DNA of 64,000 bases from Lentzea tibetensis (GCF_007845675.1 NZ_VOBR01000013.1:1-64000); one strand, 5' to 3'. Numbered from the stretch's first letter, positions 52,008 through 61,485 are shown. A program made the numbers and translations. Notes: generated by a model not told the origin, from the sequence alone.

Positions 52008-52550
52008 TCACTCGGCGAGTTGTAGCGACAGGTCTCCGGACACTCGAATTTCGCGCAACGGACGTCCGCCCGCGTCCAAAGTGCGTACGGTCCCATCGGC
52101 CATCCAGCCCACCCGCTCGTAGAACCCCTTCGACGCCTTGTCTGCCTCGGGGATCCACGCGATGCCGCGCGTCGCGCCCTGCTCCCGCGCCGCCTCGGCG
52201 GCCGTGGCGAGCAGCCGGCCCGCGTGGCCGCGACGGCCCCAGCGCGGCTCGACGAGCACGGTGACCAGCACCGTCGTCCCGGCGTCCGCGGGCAGCGAGC
52301 CGTCGGCCTTCGCCGTCTCCTCGGCGGGCGCGAGTCCGATCACGCAGTAGCCGACCGTCCAGTCGCCCTCGGTCGCGACGAGCACGGTGGCGTGCTCGAC
52401 GGCGTCCCGCCACGCGTCCTGCGCGTCGATGCCGTCGAGCACTTCTCGCGGCAGCAGCTCCGCGTACGCGACGCGCCAGGTGTCGCGGTGGATGCGGGTG
52501 ATCTCGGGAACGTCCTGCGCGGTGGCTGCGTGGACGCCAGCGTCGGCCAT
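52008..52550 (-). CDS. GNAT-family N-acetyltransferase
   Basis: 180 residues, single GNAT fold. VTVLVEPRWGRRGHAGRLLA carries the RxxGxA-type acetyl-CoA loop, and KGFYERVGWMADGTVR the C-terminal strand. The N-terminal EITRIHRDTWRVAYAELLP is typical of the RimI-like small-molecule group. Substrate unknown. It is 10 bases downstream of the two-component system genes on the same strand and may share their transcript. Confidence 0.88.
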   Translation of the reverse strand: MADAGVHAATAQDVPEITRIHRDTWRVAYAELLPREVLDGIDAQDAWRDAVEHATVLVATEGDWTVGYCVIGLAPAEETAKADGSLPADAGTTVLVTVLVEPRWGRRGHAGRLLATAAEAAREQGATRGIAWIPEADKASKGFYERVGWMADGTVRTLDAGGRPLREIRVSGDLSLQLAE

Positions 52551-52559
52551 GCGCGAACC

Positions 52560-53210
52560 CTATGGGATCACCAGACCGGCCTCGTACGCGGTGATCGCCG
52601 CCTGCACGCGGTTGCGCGCGCCGAGCCGCTGCATGATCGTCGTCATGTAGGTCTTCACGGTGCCCTCGACCAGGTGCAGGCGCCGGGCGATCTCCGCGTT
52701 GGACAGTCCCGAACCCACCAGCGCGAGCACGTCGCGTTCGCGGGCGGTGAGCTCGGCCGTGCGTGCGCGGGCGGCGGTGGCGCGTTCCAGACCGCCGCCC
52801 AGCTCGGTGATCACCCGGTGCGCGATGCGCGGGGAGAGGCACGCGGCGCCGTCCGCGACCGCGTGCACACCGGCGATCAGCTCACGCGGATCGCCCGCCT
52901 TGAGCATGAACCCGCTCGCACCGCCCGCCAGCGCCCGCGCCACGTACGCGCCCTCGTTGAACGTCGTGAGGATGACGACCCTGGTGTCGGGCAGGAGCCT
53001 GCGGATCTCGGTGAGCGCGTCGAGCCCGTCCAGCTCGGGCATCTGGACGTCCAGCAGCGCCACGTCCGGGCGGTGCTTCAGCGCCTCGTCGACGGCCGCG
53101 CGCCCGGTCGCCGCCTCGGCCACCACCTCGATGCCGGCGTCGGCGCCCAGAATCGCGGCGATGCCCGCGCGGATCATGCCCTCGTCGTCGGCCAGCAGCA
53201 CGCGGATCAC
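52560..53210 (-). CDS. NarL/LuxR-family response regulator
   Basis: 216 residues. Receiver domain: acidic pair in LLADDEGM, phospho-Asp in VALLDVQMPELDG, Thr in VVILTTFNEG and Lys in GFMLKAGDP. Output: LuxR-type LTARERDVLALVGSGLSNAE, then IARRLHLVEGTVKTYMTTIM. The GTG overlaps the kinase stop (53207-53209), so the pair is translationally coupled. It likely controls the adjacent serine hydrolase or membrane functions. Confidence 0.95.
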   Translation of the reverse strand: MIRVLLADDEGMIRAGIAAILGADAGIEVVAEAATGRAAVDEALKHRPDVALLDVQMPELDGLDALTEIRRLLPDTRVVILTTFNEGAYVARALAGGASGFMLKAGDPRELIAGVHAVADGAACLSPRIAHRVITELGGGLERATAARARTAELTARERDVLALVGSGLSNAEIARRLHLVEGTVKTYMTTIMQRLGARNRVQAAITAYEAGLVIP

Positions 53211-54001
53211 CGGAACGTCGCCCTCACCTCGAACGTGCCGCCCGCCTGGCGCACGCGTTCCTCCAGTCCGCGCAAACCGTTGCGCACCACCACTTCTTGG
53301 TCGTCGAGGGTGACCTCGACCGGTTCGCCCGGCGCGTGCTTGGCGGCGTTCGTCAGCGCTTCGCGGACGACTTCGTAGGCGAGCGGGTGACCCGATGTGC
53401 CGGTCACGGTGACCGGCACACCCGACGCCTTCGTGCGTTCGACGAGGTCCTGCAGGGTGTCGTCGCGCAGCAGCGTGACGACCTCGTGCAGCCGCTCGGT
53501 CGCCTGCGCCGCGCACTCGCGAAGCGCGGCGACGGCTTGCTGGTGCTGCTCGGTGAGTCCCGGCGAGACCTCCAGCGCGCCCGCGCGGACGGCGATGAGC
53601 GCGAGGTCGTGGCCCAGCGAGTCGTGCGCCTCGCGGGCGATGCGGGTGCGTTCCCGCCGCGCCGCCTCTCGTGCGTCCTGGCGCAGCCGTTCGGCCAGCT
53701 CGAGGTGCTGACGGCGGTATCGGCCGACGAACCACGGCGCCAGCACGGTGAGCGCGGCGCCGCCGAGTGCTTCGGAGACAGCCACGTAGTTGCCGGCCAG
53801 CAACACCGTTGTGGTCACCGCGACGATCGCCGAGGCGACCAGGAACCGCGTGCCCGCCACGTGCCTGCCGACCAGGTAGCCCGGCACGAGCAGGAGCAGG
53901 CCCAGCAGCACGCGCGCGGGCGGGACGTGCGCCGTGGTGCCGTGCAGCGTGTTCCACACCGTCACGGGCACGCTGACCAGCAGGAGGATCCCCAGTCTCA
54001 C
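53207..54001 (-). CDS. NarL-type sensor histidine kinase (HisKA_3)
   Basis: 264 residues. About four N-terminal membrane helices (LGILLLVSVPVTV to ALTVLAPWF) have almost no extracytoplasmic loop, so the sensing is intramembrane. The H-box is RIAREAHDSLGHDLALI, the dimerisation helix HisKA_3. HATPase: EVVREALTNAAKHAPGEP (N-box) and NGLRGLEERVRQAGGTF. I chose the GTG at 54001, which overlaps the upstream gene's TGA. This start gives the kinase unit proper. Confidence 0.9.
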   Translation of the reverse strand: MRLGILLLVSVPVTVWNTLHGTTAHVPPARVLLGLLLLVPGYLVGRHVAGTRFLVASAIVAVTTTVLLAGNYVAVSEALGGAALTVLAPWFVGRYRRQHLELAERLRQDAREAARRERTRIAREAHDSLGHDLALIAVRAGALEVSPGLTEQHQQAVAALRECAAQATERLHEVVTLLRDDTLQDLVERTKASGVPVTVTGTSGHPLAYEVVREALTNAAKHAPGEPVEVTLDDQEVVVRNGLRGLEERVRQAGGTFEVRATFR

Positions 54002-55266
54002 CCTCGCCACGCTACAACCCGTGCGGTGATCGTGGCCGCGCCCGCGAGTGCGCACGCGGCCAGGAGGATCACGACGGTCGGCGTCAGGTACAGCAGCTGC
54101 GCCCAGGTGACCGTGCGGCGGGTGAGGAACTCGACGAACGGCAGGTACGCGGGGAGCGCGGCGATCGGCAGCAGGTGGGGGAGGGCTCGCCAGCGGGCGC
54201 GGTCGCGTCGTGCCGTGCGGATGCCGCGGGTCCCGAGTGCGAGCGCACCGAGCGCGAGCAGGCCGAGCACCAGGTCGATGAGCCACAGGACGGGCTCGGG
54301 GGCGGTGGGGGCGCGGCCTTCCGCCTGGGCCAGCAGGGCTTCCACGATCGGGTACGACTCGTCCTGCAACGCGGCGGAGTTGGTCATGACGACGACGCCG
54401 TAACCGCTGTCCGTGAACACCTGCGCCGCGGTGTGGGTGAACAGGTTGCCGCCGTGCCGCTTGCGTCCGGGTTCCCTGGTGTCCCAGCCCATCGCGTAGT
54501 CGCCGCCGGGCGGGGCGGTGTGCAGGGTGCGGAGGCCTTCGGCGGACACGATGCCCGGCTTCCGCTGCGCGATCAGCCAGCGGGCCATGTCGTGCGCGGT
54601 GCTGGTGACCGAGTCACCGTCGAAGCCGGGCAGCTCGGGGCGCGGAACCCAGACGCCGTAGAGGTGGATGTGCCCGTCCGGTGTGCTGCCGCCGATCTTC
54701 GTGCTCGTCATGCCGAGCGGCGTGAACACGTTGTCCCGCATGTAGTCCGCGAACGGGATGCCGCTCACGTGCTCGACCAGTCGGGCGGCGATCGTGTAGT
54801 TCGGGTTGTGATAGCGGAACTTCTCGCCCGGCTCGTTCTTCAGCTCGGCCGTGGCGAGTGCTTCGACGGCTTCCCGCAAGGAGCTCGACTTCTCCACGCG
54901 GTCGACGTCGGTGGTCTCGTCGGCGAGCCCGGAGGTCTGGTTGAGCAGCTGGCGCACGGTGATCTTCTCGCCGCGCGGGTCCTTCGTGGTGAACTCGGGG
55001 AGCTGGTCGTGGACCGGCCGGTCCAGGTCGATCTCGCCGCGGTCGACGAGCTGGACGACGGCCGTCGCCACGAACGACTTGCTGAGCGAGGCGATGCGCA
55101 TCGGCGTGTGCTCGGAAACGCCGTAGCCCTTGGTGAGGATCACCTCGTCGCCCTTCGTGACGGCGACCGCCACGCCGGGAAGTCCGGTGGCTTCGACGTG
55201 CTCGGTGACGATGTGGTCGGCGGTGGGCGCGGTCAGTGCCGCGGTGAGCGCTAGTGCGACGATCAT
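53998..55266 (-). CDS. Membrane-anchored serine hydrolase (class C beta-lactamase/PBP-like)
   Basis: 422 residues. A signal peptide (MIVALALTAALTA) leads to the catalytic domain: SxxK as SLSK (in MRIASLSKSF), YxN as YHN, and a C-terminal HGG (RKHGGNLF) in place of KTG. This is the DUF3471-less EstB/D-aminopeptidase-like group, a peptidase or esterase. Four C-terminal helices anchor it in the membrane. It begins the operon with the histidine kinase and response regulator, so the kinase may sense its activity or cell-wall products. Confidence 0.88.
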   Translation of the reverse strand: MIVALALTAALTAPTADHIVTEHVEATGLPGVAVAVTKGDEVILTKGYGVSEHTPMRIASLSKSFVATAVVQLVDRGEIDLDRPVHDQLPEFTTKDPRGEKITVRQLLNQTSGLADETTDVDRVEKSSSLREAVEALATAELKNEPGEKFRYHNPNYTIAARLVEHVSGIPFADYMRDNVFTPLGMTSTKIGGSTPDGHIHLYGVWVPRPELPGFDGDSVTSTAHDMARWLIAQRKPGIVSAEGLRTLHTAPPGGDYAMGWDTREPGRKRHGGNLFTHTAAQVFTDSGYGVVVMTNSAALQDESYPIVEALLAQAEGRAPTAPEPVLWLIDLVLGLLALGALALGTRGIRTARRDRARWRALPHLLPIAALPAYLPFVEFLTRRTVTWAQLLYLTPTVVILLAACALAGAATITARVVAWRG

Positions 55267-55315
55267 GGTGTCGACGCTAGGAACTTCGTTGCGGCACAAC
55301 ACCGCACGAAGGGCA

Positions 55316-56461
55316 TCAGCCGGTACTGACCTTCGTCAGTGCCGGGATGCGGCGGACCGCTTCGAGCGCGATGTACAGCTCCGCCAGCGCGCGGGGGTCC
55401 GTGGTGGATCGCCCGGTGAGACGTTCGATGCGGCGCAGCCGGTACCGCACGGTGTTGGCGTGGCAGTGCAGCCGCTGCCCGGCCCTGGTGGCCGAACCGC
55501 GTTCCTCGAACCAGCACGTGAGCGTGGCGAGCAGCTCGGCGTCGGCGGTGACGGGACCGAGCACGATCCGCGCCGCGCGGACGGCGGCGTCGGGGGAGCC
55601 GACCAGCACGGCGCCGAGCGGGTGGTCGTCGAAGACCGCGACCGACTCGGCTCCCTCCATGGCGATCCGCGCGAAGCGGAACGCCTGCGGGGTGAGGCCG
55701 AGGCCGGCGTAGCAGGGGCTCACGCCCACGCGCCTGACCGCGATCCGGCGGAGCAGGGTGACCAGCCGCTCCAGGCCGTCGCGAATGGAGACGACCCCGA
55801 TCTGCATCTCGGGGGTGAGCCGCCACGCCGACGCGATGCCGAGCGCGTCGAGCCTGCTCTGCACGCCGTCCAGCGGTTCGACGCCGAGCTCGGCCTCGGC
55901 GACGACGACCGCGAACTCCCCTTCGTACGGCAGGTGCAGCGCGTCCGCGGCCTGCCAGGACGCGCCGGTGCCGGTGACGCGCCCGTCCAGCAGCGCCTCG
56001 ACGACCGCCGAGCGCGACCGTTCGTCCTGACGCAGCCGGACGCTGCTCGCGTCGCGGTAGGAGATCGTGACGGCTTCCGCGCCCGCGTCGGCGAACGCCC
56101 AGATCTCGGCGGTGGCGGCGATGAGGGTGCGCGCGTCCTCCGCCTCCTCGAGCAGGGCTTCCCAGACCAGCCGCGCGCCCGCCCGGTAGGCGTGCAGCAC
56201 GGCGGCGAGCGGGACGCCGACCTGGGCGGCTCTCCGTCCGGCGTCGTGCATCGTGGAGAGATCCGCGGTCGGCGTGGTCAGGCCGCGCACCATCGCGTCG
56301 AGGTGGTGCAGGCAGACCGCGCGGAGGTAGGGGACCGGCATCGCGGCCCAGGACCACTGGTACTCCGGCAGACCCTTCAGCCGCTCGACGAGCTCGTCCG
56401 CCAGCGACGGCAGCCGCTGGTGCACGGCTGCCGCGAGTCCGACGACCCCCTTGTCGTCCAT
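55316..56461 (-). CDS. PucR-type helix-turn-helix regulator
   Basis: 381 residues. The C-terminal HTH_30 (ATRAGQRLHCHANTVRYRLR) is the PucR output. The middle is a GGDEF-like/CdaR domain, and the N-terminal 200 residues resemble the RsbT-type helical sensor domain (VPLAAVLHAYRAGARLVWEA). Such regulators control catabolic genes. ATG 56461 is a conservative start; a TTG at 56500 is possible. It is divergent from the secreted lipase gene, which it may regulate. Confidence 0.85.
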   Translation of the reverse strand: MDDKGVVGLAAAVHQRLPSLADELVERLKGLPEYQWSWAAMPVPYLRAVCLHHLDAMVRGLTTPTADLSTMHDAGRRAAQVGVPLAAVLHAYRAGARLVWEALLEEAEDARTLIAATAEIWAFADAGAEAVTISYRDASSVRLRQDERSRSAVVEALLDGRVTGTGASWQAADALHLPYEGEFAVVVAEAELGVEPLDGVQSRLDALGIASAWRLTPEMQIGVVSIRDGLERLVTLLRRIAVRRVGVSPCYAGLGLTPQAFRFARIAMEGAESVAVFDDHPLGAVLVGSPDAAVRAARIVLGPVTADAELLATLTCWFEERGSATRAGQRLHCHANTVRYRLRRIERLTGRSTTDPRALAELYIALEAVRRIPALTKVSTG

Positions 56462-56594
56462 GAGCGAAGCGTAGGTCTCCCCTGTTGTTCCCGGTGACAA
56501 CCAAAAGGCTCATTTCGTGTTGCGCCGAACATCGTGATCACTCGCGTTTGCGCGGAAGCTGAGTCCGTTGAAACACAACGGTTTCGGAGATGCC

Positions 56595-57695
56595 TTGAGA
56601 AAGATCTTGTTATCTGTCACGGTCCTGTCAGCTCTGGCTGGCGGAACCGCTTACGCCGCACCGGTTGTCGCAGCCGGTGACGTCATCTCGAGCGCCACGT
56701 CGGCCTATCCGCAGGGCGACGCCGACGCGCGCCAGATCGTGTACCGCACGCGTGACGCGCAGGGTGCTCCGATCGACGTGTCCGGCATGGTGCTGGTGCC
56801 GCGTGGTTCGGGCGACAAAACCCCGCCGCTGGTCGGCTGGGCGCCCGGTACGCACGGCATCGGCGACGACTGCGCGCCGTCGCGCCAGCTCGCTGCGGGC
56901 AACGACTACGAGGCCTCGGCGATCAACGCGTTGCTGAGCCGCGGGTTCGCCGTGGCGGTCACCGACTACCAGGGGCTCGGCACGCCGGGCGACCACACGT
57001 ACGTCAACGGGCGGGCGCAGGGGCAGGCGGTGCTGGACGCGATCCGTGCGGCGCAGTCGCTGCTCGGCGAGGGCCCGGTCGCGATCATGGGGTACTCGCA
57101 GGGCGGGCAGTCCGCGTCGTGGGCGGCCGAGCTGCAGCCCACCTACGCGCCTGCCGTGGATCTGCGCGGTGTGTCGATCGGTGCGGCCGCTGGTGATCTG
57201 AAGCGGATCGCGGCGTTCGTCGACGGCAAGGCGGGCTTCGGGTTCGGCCTGGCGGCGGCGGTCGGTCTGAAGGCCGCGTACCCCGAGCTGCCGACGAACT
57301 TCTTCACGCCAGAGGGGCAGGCGTTGTTCGAGGACATGCGCGACGACTGCACGCTGGGGATCGCCACGAAGTACGGCTTCAAGACGTGGGCCGGCATCAC
57401 GACCTCGGACCCGTTCGTGCTGCCGTCGTGGTCGTCGCGGCTGGACGAGCAGCTGCCCGGTCTGCGCCAGCCCGCCGCACCCGTCCGGCTGTACCACTCC
57501 ACTTTGGACGACGTGATTCCGCACGACGTGGGCACGGGCCTGCGGGTGCGGTTGTGCGCGACCGGCGCGTCGGTCGACTGGCAGTCCTATTCCAGCCCGA
57601 CGCACATCGGCACGTTCTACTGGGCGAACTCGGACTCGGTGAACTGGGTCGCAGATCGGTTCGCCGGTCTTCCGGCGCGGGACAACTGCGAATAG
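56595..57695 (+). CDS. Secreted lipase (LIP family, PF03583-like)
   Basis: 366 residues. Signal peptide RKILLSVTVLSALAGGTAYA, then the hydrolase. GYSQGGQSA holds the nucleophile Ser, LYHSTLDDVIPH the Asp, and PTHIGTFYW the His. Acts on triacylglycerols or esters outside the cell. TTG 56595 places the signal peptide at the start and has GGAGA upstream; TTG 56568 is also in frame. Codon 6 is TTA, rare here. A short CCGTTG/CAACGG hairpin (56565-56581) precedes it. Confidence 0.88.
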   Translation: MRKILLSVTVLSALAGGTAYAAPVVAAGDVISSATSAYPQGDADARQIVYRTRDAQGAPIDVSGMVLVPRGSGDKTPPLVGWAPGTHGIGDDCAPSRQLAAGNDYEASAINALLSRGFAVAVTDYQGLGTPGDHTYVNGRAQGQAVLDAIRAAQSLLGEGPVAIMGYSQGGQSASWAAELQPTYAPAVDLRGVSIGAAAGDLKRIAAFVDGKAGFGFGLAAAVGLKAAYPELPTNFFTPEGQALFEDMRDDCTLGIATKYGFKTWAGITTSDPFVLPSWSSRLDEQLPGLRQPAAPVRLYHSTLDDVIPHDVGTGLRVRLCATGASVDWQSYSSPTHIGTFYWANSDSVNWVADRFAGLPARDNCE

Positions 57696-57720
57696 GGATC
57701 TTGTCGCTACCGTCTCGTTC

Positions 57721-58230
57721 ATGTCCAAACAGACCGTGAATGGATGGACGCTCGCAGATCTTCAGGCGGTGCCCGAGGACTGCAAGGTGGAGGTGCTCGA
57801 CGGCGCGCCGCTGGTGCGCGCGAGCCCTCTGCCCGTCCATCAGAGGATGACCAGGCGGTTCGCCGCCGCACTCGAGTCGCAGCTCTCCGACTTCTGGCAG
57901 CTCGAGACCAACGTGTCCCTGCTGCTCGCGGACGCGCCGCTCGACTGCCTGTGTCCCGACGTCGTCGTGTTCGGCTCGCAGGTGTCGCTGAACACCCGGT
58001 TCGTGCCCGGCGCCGAGGTGCTGCTCGTCGTCGAGGTCGCGGGCGCCCGGCCGGAGACCGCCGCCGCGTATGAACGCGCGGGGATCCCGCACTACTGGCG
58101 CTTCGACGACGGCGCTTTGCACACGTTCGCGCTCGACCGCGGTGCGCACGTGTCGACCGGCGTGCACTCGTCCCTCGTGGAGACGAGCCTGGGCACGCCG
58201 GTGTCCATTGATCTCTCTTCGCTGGCCTGA
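57721..58230 (+). CDS. Uma2-family PD-(D/E)xK nuclease-like protein, possibly inactive
   Basis: 169 residues. CLCPDVVVFGS (PD motif) and LLVVEVAG (ExV strand) give the Uma2/DUF820 fold. In usual members the strand continues as EVLSPSTRRYD with a catalytic Lys after it; here it reads EVAGARPETAAAYERAGIPH, with no Lys at that place. The DNA-cutting role may therefore be lost. TACCGT (57708-57713) lies seven bases before the ATG, which suggests a leaderless mRNA. Confidence 0.78.
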   Translation: MSKQTVNGWTLADLQAVPEDCKVEVLDGAPLVRASPLPVHQRMTRRFAAALESQLSDFWQLETNVSLLLADAPLDCLCPDVVVFGSQVSLNTRFVPGAEVLLVVEVAGARPETAAAYERAGIPHYWRFDDGALHTFALDRGAHVSTGVHSSLVETSLGTPVSIDLSSLA

Positions 58231-58278
58231 CCTGCGCTTTCCCCGTTTTTGTCAGGGGTCCGTGGCACCATCTGACCC

Positions 58279-59490
58279 GTGCAGAGAATCAGCGCGGACG
58301 TCGCCCGCCGGATGGCGCTCGGAGCCCAGGGGTTCGCCGACCCCCGACCTTCGACGCCACCCGGCAGACGGCACCTGCAGCGCGTGCTGTCGCGTGTCCA
58401 GCTCCTCCAGCTGGACTCGGTGAACGTGGCCGTGCGCGCGCACTACATGCCGGTGTTCAGCAGGCTCGGCGGGTACGCGCCGTCCCTCGTGGACGAGGCG
58501 GCGTGGTCCCACTCGACGCGCAAACCGCGGCTGCTCGTCGAGTCTTGGGCGCACGAGGCCAGCCTCGTGCCCATCGAGGACTGGCCGCTGCTGCGGTCCG
58601 GTGCCAAGAAACCCGGCTGGTGGCAGGGCTACCAGCAGATCGCCGACGGGGAACCGGGCCTGGTCGAGGACCTGCTGGCCGCTGTGAAGGAACTCGGCCC
58701 CATCGGCGCGGGCGCACTGGAACGGGCGCTGCTCGGGGAAGGCCCCCGCGCCAGGGGACCGTGGTGGGACCGCTCCGAGGTGAAGCGCCTCTGCGAGTGG
58801 ATGTTCGGGACGGGCGTGCTGACGACGGGCACCCGCAAGGGGTTCGAGCGCCTGTACGACCTGACCGAGCGCGTCATCCCGCCGGACGTCCTGTCGCGTT
58901 CGGTGTCGCCGGAGGACGGTGCCCGCGCGCTGGTGTCCCGCGCGGCCGTCGCGCTGGGTGTCGCCACGGAGCCCGACCTGCGCGACTACTACCGCCTCGA
59001 CCCCCGGCGCAGCCAGCAGGCCGTGGCGTCGCTGGTGGACGAGGGCGTGCTGGAGCCCGTGGCGGTGACGGGGTGGACCGCGCCCGCCTATCGGCACGTC
59101 TCCGCACGCGTGCCGCGCCGGGTTCTCGGACGCGCGCTGTTGTGCCCGTTCGACCCGTTGATCTGGGAGCGTGCGCGCACCGAGCGGATCTTCGGGTTCC
59201 GGTACCGCATCGAGATCTACGTGCCGGAGCCCAAGCGGGTCCACGGGTACTACGTGTTCCCGTTCCTGCTCGACGGATCTCTGGTGGCTCGCGTGGACCT
59301 GAAGGCGGATCGGGCCCGCTCGGCGCTGCTGGTGCAGTCCGCCTTCGCTGAGCCCGGCGTCGATCACGCGCGGGTGGCGGCGGAGCTGGCCGCGGAGCTG
59401 CGCGAGATGGCCACCTGGCTGGAGCTGGAGGAGGTGATCATCAACCCGAAGGGCGACCTGTACCCGACCCTGGTCAAAGCCGCGGTCTGA
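58279..59490 (+). CDS. YcaQ/AlkX-like winged-helix DNA glycosylase family protein
   Basis: 403 residues. Multiple winged helices: LQRVLSRVQLLQLDSVNVAV (QLDSVN signature), and ALGVATEPDLRDYYRLDPRR. E. coli YcaQ unhooks interstrand crosslinks and some actinobacterial paralogues protect producers of DNA-alkylating antibiotics. The catalytic QxQ/QxD region is represented by QLDSVNV. Start GTG 58279. No antibiotic cluster lies near. Confidence 0.85.
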   Translation: MQRISADVARRMALGAQGFADPRPSTPPGRRHLQRVLSRVQLLQLDSVNVAVRAHYMPVFSRLGGYAPSLVDEAAWSHSTRKPRLLVESWAHEASLVPIEDWPLLRSGAKKPGWWQGYQQIADGEPGLVEDLLAAVKELGPIGAGALERALLGEGPRARGPWWDRSEVKRLCEWMFGTGVLTTGTRKGFERLYDLTERVIPPDVLSRSVSPEDGARALVSRAAVALGVATEPDLRDYYRLDPRRSQQAVASLVDEGVLEPVAVTGWTAPAYRHVSARVPRRVLGRALLCPFDPLIWERARTERIFGFRYRIEIYVPEPKRVHGYYVFPFLLDGSLVARVDLKADRARSALLVQSAFAEPGVDHARVAAELAAELREMATWLELEEVIINPKGDLYPTLVKAAV

Positions 59491-59880
59491 CTCGTGCGGG
59501 GCCGCGTGACCCGCTCGTGTCGTTGGCGCTGACGACGCACTGCGCCGACACGATGGCCTGCTCCGGCCAGGCGATCCCAACGCGCTGCACTCCCGCCCGG
59601 TCAGATCGGGCGCCCGTCGGCCTGGTCCGCGGCGAACGCCGGCACGTCACCGCACCGCCGCACCTCGCCCGCCACGAGGTCCCGCAGTCCTGGCGCATCG
59701 CGGCCGGAAACGGGCACCGGGCCGATCTGGCCGGGTCATTGGTCCGCACAACCCAACACGAGGAGGAGCCTGGCGAGCCCTCGCACGACCCCGGCCGAAC
59801 AAGTGGACTGACAGATGTTGAAATCTGTCAGCTGACAGTGCATCCTTGCCTCATCGAAGCGGAGACGAGGGAGCGAGCGA
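59491..59880. other. 390-bp gap before the aldo/keto reductase gene
   Basis: I see no recognisable gene. A long frame on the plus strand (59517 onwards) joins the reductase but gives no conserved sequence before MHKRQLG. A minus-strand frame (59474-59749) is Arg-rich and resembles nothing. The right end holds the double CTGACAG operator. The gap could be a decayed gene. Confidence 0.5.
59808..59838. promoter_or_regulatory. Overlapping CTGACAG palindromes, TetR operator candidate
   Basis: CTGACAGAT (59808-59816) and ATCTGTCAG (59823-59831) form a perfect 9-bp inverted repeat with a 6-base centre. CTGTCAGCTGACAG (59825-59838) is a perfect 14-bp palindrome sharing the middle half-site. They lie 43 bases before the reductase ATG, in an operon that ends with a TetR gene. 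Confidence 0.7.
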
Positions 59881-60863
59881 TGCACAAGCGTCAGCTGGGC
59901 AGCACCGGACCGGTCGTGTCGGAACTGGGTCTCGGCTGCATGGGCATGTCCGACCTGTACGGGCCCGCGGACGAGGCCGAGGGCGTGGCGACCATCCAGG
60001 CCGCGGTCGACGCCGGGGTCACGCTGCTCGACACCGGCGACTTCTACGGCATGGGGCACAACGAACTGCTGATCCGCCGCGCTCTGCGCAACCGGGAGGA
60101 CGTCGCGATCAGCGTGAAGTTCGGCGCCCTGCGCGACCCGGACGGTGGCTGGTCGGGCGTCGACGCCAGGCCGGAGGCGGTGCGCAACTTCCTGGCGTAC
60201 ACGTTGCGCAGGCTCGGCACCGACCACGTGGACGTCTACCGGCCGGCGCGGCTCGACCCGAGCGTGCCGATCGAGGACACGGTCGGCGCGATCGCCGAGC
60301 AGGTCGAGAAGGGGTACGTCCGGCACATCGGGCTGTCCGAGGTCGGCGCGGAGACGCTCCGCCGGGCGCACGCCGTGCACCCGATCGCGGACCTGCAGAT
60401 CGAGTACTCGTTGCTGTCGCGCGGCATCGAGGACGAAATCCTGCCGACGTGCCGCGAGCTGGGCATCGGCATCACCGCGTACGGGGTGCTGTCGCGCGGG
60501 CTGATCTCCGGGCACTGGACGTCCACGAGGGGCGCCGGTGACTTCCGGGGCATGTCGCCGCGCTTCCAGGGCGACAACCTCGCGCACAACCTCGCGCTGG
60601 TGGAGGAGCTGCGGAAGATCGCCGCGGAGAAGGACGTCACGGTGGCGCAGCTCGCCATCGCGTGGGTCGCGAGCCGCGGTGACGACGTGGTGCCGCTCGT
60701 CGGCGCGCGCACGCGTGAAAGGCTTGCCGAGGCGTTGCGGGCGACCGAGGTCGGCCTGACCGACAATGACCTCGCGCGCATCGAGGCCGTGGTGCCGCGC
60801 GACGCGGCGGCGGGGGAGCGGTACGCGCCCGCGCAGATGGCGCACCTGGACAGCGAGAGGTGA
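59881..60863 (+). CDS. Aldo/keto reductase (AKR13-like)
   Basis: 327 residues, TIM-barrel NADPH reductase. LGLGCMGMSDLYGPADEAEG, catalytic Asp and Tyr in LLDTGDFYGMGHN, catalytic Lys in AISVKFGALRDPDGG, and HVDVYRPARLDPSVPIEDTV. The usual active-site His is Arg or Pro here (YRPAR), a known feature of the AKR13 group. The frame continues upstream without similarity, so ATG 59881 is the start. It forms a two-gene operon with TetR. Confidence 0.92.
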
Positions 60864-60867
60864 GAAC

Positions 60868-61449
60868 GTGGCGGAAGCGCTGACCGCCGAGCACATCCTC
60901 AGCACCACCGAGGACGTGCTCCGGCGCTACGGTCCCGCGAAGGCGACCGTGGTCGACGTGGCGCGGGCGCTCGGCGTCAGCCACGGCAGCGTGTACCGCC
61001 ACTTCCCGACGAAGGCCGCGCTGCGCGAGGCCGTCACCGAACGCTGGCTCGACCAGGCGCACGCCGGGCTCGCGGACATCGCTGAAGCGACCACGCCCGC
61101 ACCGGACCGGCTCAGGGACTGGCTGCGCGCGCTGTTCGACAGCAAGCGCAGGAAGGCGCTCGGCGACCCGGAGCTGTTCGCCACGTTCGACGTGCTCGCC
61201 AAGGAGAACAGCGACGTCATCGCCGAGCACATCGCCGACCTGGTCGGCCAGCTGGCGAAGATCGTCGCGGACGGCGTGAAGTCCAAGCACTTCAAGACGA
61301 AGGACGTCCAGCGCACCGCGCTGGCCGTGTTCAGCGCCACCGACCGCTTCCACAACCCGGCGCACGCGCGCGAGTGGACGGAGCCGGACGTGGAAGACGC
61401 GTTCGACGCCGTGTGCGATCTGGTGATCAGAGGGCTGGCAGCTCGCTGA
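60868..61449 (+). CDS. TetR/AcrR-family transcriptional regulator
   Basis: 193 residues. ILSTTEDVLRRYGPAKATVV with DVARALGVSHGSVYRHFPTK is the TetR helix-turn-helix. The C-terminal domain resembles TetR_C_13-type. GTG 60868, four bases after the reductase stop, with GAGAGG just upstream. It probably represses the reductase operon via the CTGACAG palindromes and is released by an electrophile or related ligand. Confidence 0.93.
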   Translation: MAEALTAEHILSTTEDVLRRYGPAKATVVDVARALGVSHGSVYRHFPTKAALREAVTERWLDQAHAGLADIAEATTPAPDRLRDWLRALFDSKRRKALGDPELFATFDVLAKENSDVIAEHIADLVGQLAKIVADGVKSKHFKTKDVQRTALAVFSATDRFHNPAHAREWTEPDVEDAFDAVCDLVIRGLAAR

Positions 61450-61485
61450 GCCGCCGCACGGCGAAGTCCGCGAACGCGGAAACAC

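Noticed and set aside
59517-59880. A 121-codon N-terminal extension of the aldo/keto reductase.
   Set aside because: It has no similarity and crosses the operator; the family starts at MHKRQLG.
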